From NCBI GenBank assembly GCA_963787195.1, contig CAWBCI010000026.1:1-64000 (forward strand): 64,000 nucleotides of DNA, read 5' to 3'. Under the pieces are notes generated by a model. That model saw nothing but the letters and a program-made list of their open reading frames with translations. It had not been told where the DNA came from and searched no databases. Made by a program: the position numbers and the translations under genes. This document shows, one piece after another, positions 1 to 7,731 of the stretch. Each line of letters starts with the position of its first letter. Positions within the stretch are counted from its first letter, which is position 1. This DNA comes from CAWBCI01 sp963787195 (lineage in GTDB: Bacteria > Bacteroidota > Bacteroidia > Bacteroidales > JAGOPY01).

Positions 1-119
1 CAACAGATGCAAGCTCCAACGGAGATTTTGTACCACTGCCCGGAGGTTATGCAGCCGTTTTATTTGTAACTGATGATAATCCAGGGTATCAACTTATTTT
101 TACCATTGTTGATCCTTGA
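1..119 (+). CDS. 3' end of a fourth thioester-family lipoprotein (partial)
   Basis: The reading frame that enters at base 3 encodes 38 residues and stops with TGA at 117-119. They match the C-terminus of the lipoprotein at 2376-3803 almost exactly: a DASS(N)GDF segment, the PLPGGYAAVLFV stretch and the IFTIVDP ending. It is therefore the tail of another member of the tandem family that fills the first 5.6 kb. The start, signal peptide and thioester region lie left of the window. Function is inferred only from its neighbours. Confidence 0.85.
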   Translation, partial: TDASSNGDFVPLPGGYAAVLFVTDDNPGYQLIFTIVDP

Positions 120-141
120 TAATTAAACCCCACATCCGTGA

Positions 142-175
142 AAGCCCCTGCTCATATTGGACAGGGGCTTTTTTA
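142..175 (+). terminator. intrinsic terminator of first lipoprotein
   Basis: Nine-bp stem AAGCCCCTG/CAGGGGCTT (142-150 with 162-170) followed by a T run. The same stem recurs after the next family member, so the terminator was duplicated with the gene. Confidence 0.85.
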
Positions 176-431
176 TTGCACGATTGAAGGATTGCTTGAT
201 AGAACGATTTTAAATGGAAAGAAACCGTTTTGCTTTTTTAATAATCCTGTTAAGAACAAATTGAATATTTTAATTTTGGAAAATAAAGACTCTATATCTT
301 GAGTAGAAATGGCATTCCTGGCATCTATCTACTTATCATGATCTAATAAAATACCCCTTTTTGATAGATAACACCCTTATTTATTGTCTTTTGTCTTTTA
401 GACCGAATTTATGAAGCCTGTCGGGCCTTTT

Positions 432-498
432 TTAACATTCCCTTAACAGTAATTAACGTTTCATTGGGAATTACTACCTGGACTATGGTTTACATTTG
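432..498 (+). promoter_or_regulatory. promoter module of lipoprotein 1 (triple TTAAC + TAnnTTTG)
   Basis: Three TTAAC direct repeats spaced 11 and 10 bp lie at 432-457. They are followed 33 nt later by a -7 element TACATTTG at 491-498. The same arrangement with the same 33-nt gap precedes the next two family members. The rest of 120-589 holds the previous terminator, AT-rich sequence without a gene, and a leader of about 90 nt. In the leader ATGTAAG (512-518) can pair with CTTACAT (545-551). Confidence 0.65.
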
Positions 499-589
499 CC
501 GCATCTAAGAGATGTAAGGGTAACTAGCCAAATCATAACCCTCTCTTACATTTCAAATTCAATTAATTATTCACAAAACCCAACTTATC

Positions 590-2026
590 ATGAAAAGATT
601 GTTTATTGCTTTCATTGCTCTTGCTTTCGTTACATTCGGATGTAAGAAAGATCAACCTCAAACACAAAGCGACCAATTGGTCGATGTATCATTCTCCGGT
701 CAGACCATGTCGAAGAATATCGGAGGCGCTAAAGCCACCGATTCTTGTTTCACAGAACAAGCTGACTGGGCCGTTATCAGTATTGATGGCACAACTTATA
801 CCACAGATGTTTATTACATTGACGGCCAGCCTTTCACCAAGGCAATTAAACTTGCCCCTGGTACTTACCATGTTACCGATTTTGAACTAAAAACCGATAA
901 CAATACCCCGGATCCGACTGACGACACTATCATTGCTGCCACTCCCGCTGATGGTAGTGATTACGCAGGTTTTGTCACCGATGGTGTGCCTATAACATTC
1001 GATGTGACCGGCTTTACTAAAATCCAGATCCCGGTTGAAGTTCTTTGTTTCCAGGATTACCAATATAACGAATTTGGTTTCTTCTGGTATACCTATGATC
1101 AAATTGTGGTCAGGACCCAGTGCTTCTTCGGCGACTTCTGTGTGAAACACACTGATGACTACCTAGGGTCACTCTATGCCCAGCAGCCCGGTGGATTGAA
1201 ACTGGATATGCCAGCTATCTTCCAGATCGAAGTGAAACGTAATGGCGTGCCTTTAAAAGTTGTTAATAATGAAGCATGGCTTGGCGTTGGCCAACCTCTT
1301 TGCGTCAGTTATCCTGATGAACTTGACAGCACTGACAACTACGAATTCATATTATCAGTATTAGTAAGAGTTGGAAGCAATTTTGAATACAAAGCATTCC
1401 ATACCTGGACCTTTGCTGATGATGGTATTATCAATGCAGGTGATGACGGTGTTGTTGACTTTGTATTAGGTAATTGCGTACAGTCGGATGCTGACTTTAC
1501 ATTTGCACCTTATATGAATCTGCCGACATCTGTTGACATGGATATCCATGCTCCTGGAAATCCTGGATATTGGGATTTAACAGTAAATTCTGTTACTCCG
1601 GCAGGTTCCTATGATTTTGGTGCTGGAAGTTACACTGCTTTCTGCGGTGACCATGATCATTATATCAATAATGGAAATCACCTGGCCGACGTATTTTCTT
1701 CATTGAACGACGCCAACTGGCCTGCAGGTGACATTTTATTCAGCCTCACCCAAATCGCAGAAGTGAACTGGTTATTCAATCACCTCTCATATTATGGTAT
1801 GGATGCTGAGAACCTGACACAGGCCCAGGGCCTTGTTCTTCAAGACGCTATATGGAATATTTTAAATTCCTATGGAGCACTTGGAACTGCAGCAACCATG
1901 TCATCTGATGCCTCCTCACACGGAAATTTTATACCACTTCCAGGTGGATGGGCAGCTGTATTATTAGTTTCTACTACGGATCAAAATGATCCTCCTCAAC
2001 TTATCTTCACAATTGTAGATCCTTGA
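590..2026 (+). CDS. secreted lipoprotein with C-terminal thioester-like domain, copy 1
   Basis: 478 aa. A signal peptide with a Cys at 18 (FVTFGC, then KKDQ) indicates a lipoprotein, possibly surface-displayed. Residues ~40-310 form a beta-rich, Cys-containing region nearly identical to the two copies downstream; I do not recognise a named family for it. Residues ~325-478 resemble Gram-positive thioester (TED) adhesin domains. There is an aromatic-Cys motif (AFCGDH, C352), a central VNWLFNHLSYY helix-like segment, and a VLQDAIW motif (Q418). In TED proteins such a Cys and Gln form an internal thioester that binds host amines covalently. The protein ends in VDP like its paralogues. It is monocistronic with its own promoter and terminator. 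The thioester assignment is by motif only; secretion is well supported. Confidence 0.85.
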   Translation: MKRLFIAFIALAFVTFGCKKDQPQTQSDQLVDVSFSGQTMSKNIGGAKATDSCFTEQADWAVISIDGTTYTTDVYYIDGQPFTKAIKLAPGTYHVTDFELKTDNNTPDPTDDTIIAATPADGSDYAGFVTDGVPITFDVTGFTKIQIPVEVLCFQDYQYNEFGFFWYTYDQIVVRTQCFFGDFCVKHTDDYLGSLYAQQPGGLKLDMPAIFQIEVKRNGVPLKVVNNEAWLGVGQPLCVSYPDELDSTDNYEFILSVLVRVGSNFEYKAFHTWTFADDGIINAGDDGVVDFVLGNCVQSDADFTFAPYMNLPTSVDMDIHAPGNPGYWDLTVNSVTPAGSYDFGAGSYTAFCGDHDHYINNGNHLADVFSSLNDANWPAGDILFSLTQIAEVNWLFNHLSYYGMDAENLTQAQGLVLQDAIWNILNSYGALGTAATMSSDASSHGNFIPLPGGWAAVLLVSTTDQNDPPQLIFTIVDP

Positions 2027-2051
2027 TTTTAAATCACCATCCGTATATTAC

Positions 2052-2082
2052 AAGCCCCTGTTTCATTGCAGGGGCTTTTTTT
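2052..2082 (+). terminator. intrinsic terminator of lipoprotein 1
   Basis: Stem AAGCCCCTG (2052-2060) with CAGGGGCTT (2069-2077) and a seven-T tract. Same stem as at 142. Confidence 0.85.
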
Positions 2083-2210
2083 ATTGCATCCTCCTGAAGG
2101 CCTTCTCATCTGTCTCTTTCATAAGCTTAGATACTTGTATTGCCTGTCTAAGGCTTAACTCATTGATTGTTTGAATTGTAACATCTTATTATCACGGGAT
2201 TTAACTATTT

Positions 2211-2277
2211 TTAACACACCATTAACAGTAATTAACATTTTGTTTACACTATTCGCTTTTTACTTGCCATACCTTTG
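2211..2277 (+). promoter_or_regulatory. promoter module of lipoprotein 2
   Basis: TTAAC repeats end at 2236 and TACCTTTG lies at 2270-2277, again 33 nt apart. The leader (2291-2333) has ATGTGGAGG facing CTCCTTACAC, a degenerate version of the copy-1 hairpin, with a shared GCCAA. The gap 2027-2375 holds no other gene. Confidence 0.6.
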
Positions 2278-2375
2278 ACCCGTTATTTGGATGTGGAGGT
2301 GATGACAAAAATAAAATGCCAATCTCCTTACACTTTTCAGATCAATTAAATTTTATTCACAAAACCCAAACAATC

Positions 2376-3803
2376 ATGAAAAAACTGTTTATTTTATTCA
2401 TTGGTCTTGCATTTGTGACCTTTGGATGTAAAAAAGATCAACCCCAAACACAGAGCGACCAATTGGTCGATGTATCATTCTCCGGTCAGACCATGTCGAA
2501 GAATATCGGAGGTGCTAAAGCCACTGATTCTTGTTTCACAGAAAAAGCTGACTGGGCCGTTATCAGTATTGATGGCACAACTTATACCACAGATGTTTAT
2601 TACATCGATGGACAGCCTTTCACCAAAGCCATTAAACTTGCTCCCGGTACTTACCATATTACCGATTTCGAACTTAAAACTGATAACAATACCCCGGATC
2701 CGACTGACGACACTATCATTGCTGCAACTCCCGCTGATGGTAGTGATTACGCAGGTTTTGTTACAGATGGTGTGCCTATAACCTTTGATGTTACCGGCTT
2801 TACTAAAATCCAGATCCCGGTTGAAGTTCTTTGTTTTCAGGATTACCAGTATAACGAATTCGGTTTCTTCTGGTATACCTATGACCAAATTGTTGTCAGG
2901 ACCCAGTGCTTCTTCGGTGACTTCTGCGTGAAGAACCCCGATGACTACACAGGATCACTCTATGCCCAGCAGGCTGGTGGTTTGAAACTGGATATGCCGG
3001 CCATTTTCCAGATCGAAGTGAAACGTAATGGCCAGCCTTTAAAGGTGGTCAATAACGAAGCCTGGCTTGGTGTTGGACAGCCCCTTTGCGTTAGCTATCC
3101 TGACGAACTTGATAGCACCGACAATTATGAATTCATCCTATCAGTGCTTGTTAGAGTGGGAGATAACTTCGAATACAAGCCATTCCACACCTGGACTTTT
3201 TCAGATGACGGCATGATCAACGCAGGTGATGACGGTGTTGTAGATTTCGTTTTAGGAAATTGTGTTCAGTCGGATGCCGACTTCACCTTCGCACCCTATA
3301 TGAATCTACCGGAAACAGTGGATATGACGATCCAATATCCAGGAGATCCGGGTTATTGGGATTTGGCAATTAACAGTGTTTCTCCGAACGCAACATATGA
3401 TTTGCACACTGGTAATTATGCTGGTTTCTGTGGTGATCATGATAATGTAATCGGCTCCGGTAACCATAATGCCAATGTATACAGCTCATTGGTCTCGGAT
3501 AACTGGCCCGCTGGAATGCCTTTTGACCTTGCAACTATTTCAAAGGTGAACTGGCTATTCAACCATTTATCCTATTATTCTATGGATCCGAATTCCCTGA
3601 CACAAGCACAGGGACTAATCATTCAGGATGCAATCTGGAAACTTATAAATAATATCAGCACTAGCGGTGTAGCTGCACAAATGGCCACAGACGCAAGTAC
3701 TCACGGAGATTTCAGCCCGCTGCCGGGTGGTTATGCTGCAGTATTATTTGTAACCAATGATAATCCAGGGTATCAACTAATTTTCACAATTGTTGACCCG
3801 TGA
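2376..3803 (+). CDS. secreted lipoprotein with C-terminal thioester-like domain, copy 2
   Basis: 475 aa from the ATG at 2376. I chose this start because it gives the same signal peptide as the paralogues (MKKLFILF..., Cys18); an in-frame ATG 20 codons upstream lies inside the conserved leader, so it is unlikely. Residues 1-249 match copy 3 exactly in protein although the DNA differs at synonymous sites. The C-terminal domain has GFCGDH (C352), VNWLFNHLSYY and IIQDAIW (Q417), the putative thioester pair. Copies 1 and 2 share this C-terminal type, including a WDL...YD segment before the Cys; copy 3 has another. Role inferred: surface adhesion or covalent attachment. The true ligand is unknown. 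Confidence 0.85.
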   Translation: MKKLFILFIGLAFVTFGCKKDQPQTQSDQLVDVSFSGQTMSKNIGGAKATDSCFTEKADWAVISIDGTTYTTDVYYIDGQPFTKAIKLAPGTYHITDFELKTDNNTPDPTDDTIIAATPADGSDYAGFVTDGVPITFDVTGFTKIQIPVEVLCFQDYQYNEFGFFWYTYDQIVVRTQCFFGDFCVKNPDDYTGSLYAQQAGGLKLDMPAIFQIEVKRNGQPLKVVNNEAWLGVGQPLCVSYPDELDSTDNYEFILSVLVRVGDNFEYKPFHTWTFSDDGMINAGDDGVVDFVLGNCVQSDADFTFAPYMNLPETVDMTIQYPGDPGYWDLAINSVSPNATYDLHTGNYAGFCGDHDNVIGSGNHNANVYSSLVSDNWPAGMPFDLATISKVNWLFNHLSYYSMDPNSLTQAQGLIIQDAIWKLINNISTSGVAAQMATDASTHGDFSPLPGGYAAVLFVTNDNPGYQLIFTIVDP

Positions 3804-3823
3804 TAATTTAAACTAACATCCGT

Positions 3824-3859
3824 AAAAGCCCCTGCTCTATAGGAGCGGGGGCTTTTTTT
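3824..3859 (+). terminator. intrinsic terminator of lipoprotein 2
   Basis: Long stem AAAAGCCCCTGCTC (3824-3837) with GAGCGGGGGCTTTT (from 3843), then a T run. Confidence 0.85.
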
Positions 3860-3940
3860 CCTTCTACCTGTATTCTTTCATCTCATCACTGGATAAAGCA
3901 TTATTAATCTTCATCACGCTTCCAATGTTTGTGAATTTAT

Positions 3941-4007
3941 TTAACATACCCTTAACAGTAATTAACAAATCGATGGGAGCCCCCATCTATTCTTCCGGGT
4001 ACCTTTG
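3941..4007 (+). promoter_or_regulatory. promoter module of lipoprotein 3
   Basis: TTAAC repeats end at 3966 and TACCTTTG is at 4000-4007, 33 nt apart as in the other two. The leader has ATGTGGAGG (4020-4028) facing CCCTTACAT (4043-4051). Between 3804 and 4103 I see only the terminator, this module and the leader; an ORF crossing it (3925-4107) is unlikely to be a gene. Confidence 0.6.
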
Positions 4008-4103
4008 CCCCGTTCCTGGATGTGGAGGTGATGACAAAATCAAAGTGCCAAGCCCTTACATTTTTCAGATTAATCAATTTTTATTCACAAAACCCAAACA
4101 ATC

Positions 4104-5561
4104 ATGAAAAAACTGTTTATTCTATTCATTGGTCTTGCATTTGTGACCTTTGGATGTAAAAAAGATCAACCCCAAACACAGAGCGACCAATTGGTCGATG
4201 TTTCATTCTCCGGTCAGACCATGTCAAAGAATATCGGAGGCGCGAAAGCCACTGACTCATGTTTCACAGAAAAAGCTGACTGGGCTGTTATCAGTATTGA
4301 TGGCACAACTTATACAACGGATGTTTATTACATTGATGGCCAGCCTTTCACCAAGGCAATTAAACTTGCTCCCGGTACTTACCATATTACCGATTTCGAA
4401 CTCAAAACCGATAACAATACCCCGGATCCGACTGACGACACTATCATTGCTGCCACTCCCGCTGATGGTAGTGATTACGCAGGTTTTGTCACAGATGGTG
4501 TGCCTATAACATTCGATGTGACCGGCTTTACTAAAATCCAGATTCCGGTTGAAGTTCTTTGTTTTCAGGATTACCAGTATAACGAATTCGGTTTCTTCTG
4601 GTATACATATGACCAAATTGTTGTCAGGACCCAGTGCTTCTTCGGTGACTTCTGCGTGAAGAACCCCGATGACTACACAGGATCACTCTATGCCCAGCAG
4701 GCTGGTGGTTTGAAACTCGATATGCCGGCCATTTTCCAAATCGAAGTGAAACGTAATGGCCAGCCTTTAAAGGTGGTCAATAATGAAGCCTGGCTCGGAG
4801 TTGGACAGCCCCTTTGCGTTAGCTATCCTGACGAACTTGACAGTACCGACCAGTACGAATTTATCTTATCAGTGCTTGTAAAAGTTGGAAGCAACTTTGA
4901 ATACAAGCCATTCCACACCTGGACCTTTGCCGATGACGGCATGATCAATGCAGGGACTGACGGGGTTGTAGATTTCGTTCTAGGAAATTGTGTTCAGTCG
5001 GATGCCGACTTTACCTTCGCACCCTATATGAATCTACCTGAAAGCTGTACTTATCACGTAGGCACAACTTATGCTCCTGGTACTGCCGGTGGATATATAG
5101 ACGCGGATTTGAGCGGTATCCCTGCAGGCTATGACCTTCATAATGGTACCTGGGCATCCTATTGCTTCGACAGGAATGTAAATATATACGTCGATCATAC
5201 TTATCAGATGAATGTTTACAGCTCATTATATCCAAATGAAATGCCCTCATACCTTGCTAATAATGACTGGAGCCGGGCTAACTGGATTATGAACCACCTG
5301 AATTATTATCCGGGATACACCTGGGCCGACATCCAGGGCGCCATGTGGCTTCTTGATGTACCTGCATGGGATGGAAATTCTCAAAGCGGTATGCCGGATT
5401 TAAACACACTGGTGTTTGCTCAGCAAATGCATGATGATGCCGTTGCTGCCCTTGGTGCCAACGATGTTTATGCACCTCCTCCAGGCGGCTGGGCAGCAGT
5501 TGTCTTTGGAAACCAGGCTGATCAAATAGTTCAAACCGTCTTTGTTGTGGTCGATCCGTGA
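4104..5561 (+). CDS. secreted lipoprotein with divergent thioester-like domain, copy 3
   Basis: 485 aa with the same lipoprotein signal (Cys18) and conserved N-terminal half as copy 2. From residue ~313 it diverges completely from copies 1 and 2 yet keeps the thioester signature: SYCFDRN (C354), a NWIMNHLNYY segment, and DIQGAMWLL (Q411). It also keeps the PPPGGWAAVVF and VDP ending. A new insert around 415-450 follows the Gln. Preserving Cys, Gln and the connecting segment while the rest changes is what a functional thioester domain with altered binding specificity would show. That is an inference; fold prediction would decide it. Confidence 0.85.
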   Translation: MKKLFILFIGLAFVTFGCKKDQPQTQSDQLVDVSFSGQTMSKNIGGAKATDSCFTEKADWAVISIDGTTYTTDVYYIDGQPFTKAIKLAPGTYHITDFELKTDNNTPDPTDDTIIAATPADGSDYAGFVTDGVPITFDVTGFTKIQIPVEVLCFQDYQYNEFGFFWYTYDQIVVRTQCFFGDFCVKNPDDYTGSLYAQQAGGLKLDMPAIFQIEVKRNGQPLKVVNNEAWLGVGQPLCVSYPDELDSTDQYEFILSVLVKVGSNFEYKPFHTWTFADDGMINAGTDGVVDFVLGNCVQSDADFTFAPYMNLPESCTYHVGTTYAPGTAGGYIDADLSGIPAGYDLHNGTWASYCFDRNVNIYVDHTYQMNVYSSLYPNEMPSYLANNDWSRANWIMNHLNYYPGYTWADIQGAMWLLDVPAWDGNSQSGMPDLNTLVFAQQMHDDAVAALGANDVYAPPPGGWAAVVFGNQADQIVQTVFVVVDP

Positions 5562-5585
5562 TCACTCTAATTTAACCATCATCCT

Positions 5586-5618
5586 AAAAAGCCCCCACTT
5601 ATAGCGGGGGCTTTTTTT
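5586..5618 (+). terminator. intrinsic terminator of lipoprotein 3
   Basis: Stem AAAAAGCCCCC (5586-5596) with GGGGGCTTTTT (from 5606) and a T run. Confidence 0.85.
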
Positions 5619-5728
5619 ATTTAAAAAAAATCATGGAATTCTTTAATTTAAAACAGGCAGAACAGAAAGGGATATAGATTTGTTTAATTGCTGTACTGAA
5701 GATATTGGGATATTCAAAATATTTATTG

Positions 5729-5884
5729 ATGAAGAAGATGATGATAGTGAGGTTTCAGCAAGCCGGGAAAAGTACACTTTTTAAAATATTTTTAATGGTA
5801 TTCATCATCCTGATTGTTAACATTCAGGATGCCCACAGCCAGGAAAATTCTATTCCTGTATCCGTTGAATTTAATGGGGCATGA
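5729..5884 (+). pseudogene. out-of-frame signal-peptide fragment of VirJ-like gene
   Basis: A 51-codon frame starts at the ATG at 5729. It begins MKKMMIVRF and has a hydrophobic stretch (FKIFLMVFIILIV) and a SQE cleavage-like site. It stops at TGA 5882-5884, overlapping the ATG of the next gene by ATGA. Its product is just the exported N-terminus that a VirJ-family protein should have, while the VirJ body continues one frame away. Either a single-base indel (real or sequencing error), probably in or near the GGGG at 5875-5878, split one gene, or a separate peptide is translationally coupled. I favour the split gene. Confidence 0.5.
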
Positions 5885-6456
5885 ATCAACTCCCCCTGAT
5901 TGTTCATATTACCGGAGATGGTGGCTGGAGGGGATTTGATATTAAAATGGGAAAAGAATATGAGGCTGACAGTTTATCATATATTGCCCTCAATTCTTTC
6001 AGCTATTTCTGGAAGACTAAAACTCCTGAAGAACTCAGCAATGATATGGTACCTATTATCAGGCATTATCTTGACATCTGGAAAAAGAAGAGCATTGTTA
6101 TGGTTGGCTTTTCTTTTGGGGCTGAAGTGATGCCTTTTCTATATAACCGCCTTCCTGCGGACTTGAAAAGTGAAGTAAAACTAATCGTCTTACTGTCCCC
6201 GGCAGCCTCATCTGATTTCACTATACATTTTAGCGATATGATGGGCATTCATCACGATTATGACTATAATGTTGTGAAAGAAACGCAGAAAATAAATTCG
6301 GTTCCTATCCTTGTGATTCAGGGGGAAAAAGAAGATCCTGTATTTCCGCTTAAAAATCCACAGCCCAATTTAAAAGTTGAACTAATAAAAGGAGGGCATG
6401 ATTTTACAGATGCTGATACTGTCAATAATCTTATTCTGAAAGAATTAAATGAGTAA
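5881..6456 (+). CDS. VirJ/AcvB-family alpha/beta hydrolase (body lacking in-frame signal peptide)
   Basis: 191 aa with the VirJ (PF06057) hallmarks: GDGGWRGFD near the N-terminus, SLSYFW-type and KTPEE segments (here NSFSYFWKTKTPEEL), the nucleophile motif GFSFGAEVMP (Ser78), QGEKED for the acid, and GGHDF for the histidine. Family members are periplasmic serine hydrolases; AcvB of rhizobia/agrobacteria hydrolyses lysyl-phosphatidylglycerol, but the substrate here is unknown. This frame has no signal peptide; one lies immediately upstream in another frame (5729-5884). A functional exported enzyme would need the frames joined. The catalytic residues are intact, so the break is recent, artefactual or tolerated. 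Confidence 0.8.
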   Translation: MNQLPLIVHITGDGGWRGFDIKMGKEYEADSLSYIALNSFSYFWKTKTPEELSNDMVPIIRHYLDIWKKKSIVMVGFSFGAEVMPFLYNRLPADLKSEVKLIVLLSPAASSDFTIHFSDMMGIHHDYDYNVVKETQKINSVPILVIQGEKEDPVFPLKNPQPNLKVELIKGGHDFTDADTVNNLILKELNE

Positions 6457-6721
6457 GAATATTGTTTTCCCTGATAATTCTGAATCACCTCGCTTTTATT
6501 TATAGTGGATATATACTCAATCTGGTCGGAGAAAAATTTATTATAGTATTAAGCAAGATCATGAGACTTATCCTGACCATATCAGGAACAAATATGATTA
6601 TCATTTGGGTTATGATTATTTCCAGACTGAAATTGAGAATACTTCCTCGCTCTTAAAACCAAACTGGAATTCTACCTTTATTCTGATTATTTTTGTCCAT
6701 TCTCCGGATCAAATGAAATAA
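6449..6721 (+). pseudogene. possible degraded small gene with in-frame TAG
   Basis: A frame from ATG 6449 (overlapping the VirJ stop) encodes 18 residues, meets TAG at 6503-6505, then stays open for 71 more codons to TAA at 6719-6721. The later part is rich in Tyr, Asp, Lys and Asn like other genes here. It could be a nonsense-mutated gene or chance. A competing 64-aa hydrophobic frame at 6462-6656 is equally unsupported. No family recognised. Confidence 0.2.
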
Positions 6722-6739
6722 TACTCTAATAATTCATTT

Positions 6740-7696
6740 ATGAAAACACTTCTAAGTATTTTAGTACTGGCAATTCCGATGATGTTGTTTGCTCAAACAA
6801 ACGGAGATTCCTTATGTCAGGAAAAGGCTGATTCCCTGGTCACTTCTACAGGAACATTATATGGCAGCCTGGATATGCCGGAAGCATTTCAAAACGGCCC
6901 CATTGTACTCATTATTGCTGGTAGCGGTCCTACCGACAGGAACGGCAACAATCCCATGATGAAAAATAATTCCCTGAAAATGTTGGCAGATTCATTGTGT
7001 GAGCGGGGCATTGCTTCTGTCAGATACGATAAACGCGGGATAGCTGAAAGCAAAGATGCCGGCAAGGAAGAGGGGGGCCTGAGGTTTGAAAATTATATTG
7101 AGGATGCCGCAGGGTGGATCAGTAAACTAAAAGATGAACATCAATTCAGTAAGGTCATAGTTCTGGGCCATAGTGAAGGTTCGCTGATAGGGATGATTGC
7201 CGCCCGCGAAGCAAATGCGGATGCTTTTATTTCAGTTGCAGGGGCCGGCGAACCTGCTGACAAAATACTTCGCAACCAACTTAGCACCCAACCCTCTTTT
7301 ATTAAAGATTCAGCTTATTCTGTGTTGAATCTGCTTGTGAAAGGAGATACCACCGACAAAATTGATCCCATGCTGAATTCCTTATTCAGGCCCAGTGTTC
7401 AGCCTTATCTCATCTCCTGGTTCCGCTACGACCCTCAGAAGGAAATCGCCCGCCTCCATATCCCCGTTTTAATCATTCAGGGAACAACTGATATTCAGGT
7501 AAGTGTGAAAGATGCGGAAATGTTGCAAAATGGAGATAAAAATGCAAAAATGATCATTATAGATGGTATGAACCATATTTTTAAGGATGCCCCTGCCGAC
7601 CGCAAAGAAAACCTGGCTACATATTACAAGCCCGATTTACCTGTAAATGCAAAACTAGTTGAAGCTGTTTCCGGATTTGTAAAACAATTCAGATAA
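6740..7696 (+). CDS. secreted alpha/beta hydrolase (serine esterase/peptidase-like)
   Basis: 318 aa with a cleavable signal peptide (MKTLLSILVLAIPMMLFAQ). It has the alpha/beta-hydrolase layout: oxyanion-type IAGSGPTDRNGN at ~59-70, RYDKRGIAES at ~95-104, nucleophile elbow GHSEGS (Ser145), IIQGTTDIQV with the likely catalytic Asp, and GMNHIFKD with the His. This matches the Hydrolase_4/S33-like family common in Bacteroidota; substrate unknown. It converges with typA downstream, only 35 nt between the stop codons. Confidence 0.85.
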   Translation: MKTLLSILVLAIPMMLFAQTNGDSLCQEKADSLVTSTGTLYGSLDMPEAFQNGPIVLIIAGSGPTDRNGNNPMMKNNSLKMLADSLCERGIASVRYDKRGIAESKDAGKEEGGLRFENYIEDAAGWISKLKDEHQFSKVIVLGHSEGSLIGMIAAREANADAFISVAGAGEPADKILRNQLSTQPSFIKDSAYSVLNLLVKGDTTDKIDPMLNSLFRPSVQPYLISWFRYDPQKEIARLHIPVLIIQGTTDIQVSVKDAEMLQNGDKNAKMIIIDGMNHIFKDAPADRKENLATYYKPDLPVNAKLVEAVSGFVKQFR

Positions 7697-7731
7697 ATAG
7701 AAAAGATTCTTTAATCTTATTTTTTTCGCCC

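Noticed and set aside
3925..4107. 60-codon ORF upstream of lipoprotein copy 3
   Set aside because: Runs through the promoter and leader element conserved between copies, so it is very unlikely to be translated.
6462..6656. 64-codon hydrophobic ORF after VirJ-like gene
   Set aside because: Ile/Leu-rich with no structure of a real membrane protein; another frame across the same bases is as plausible.
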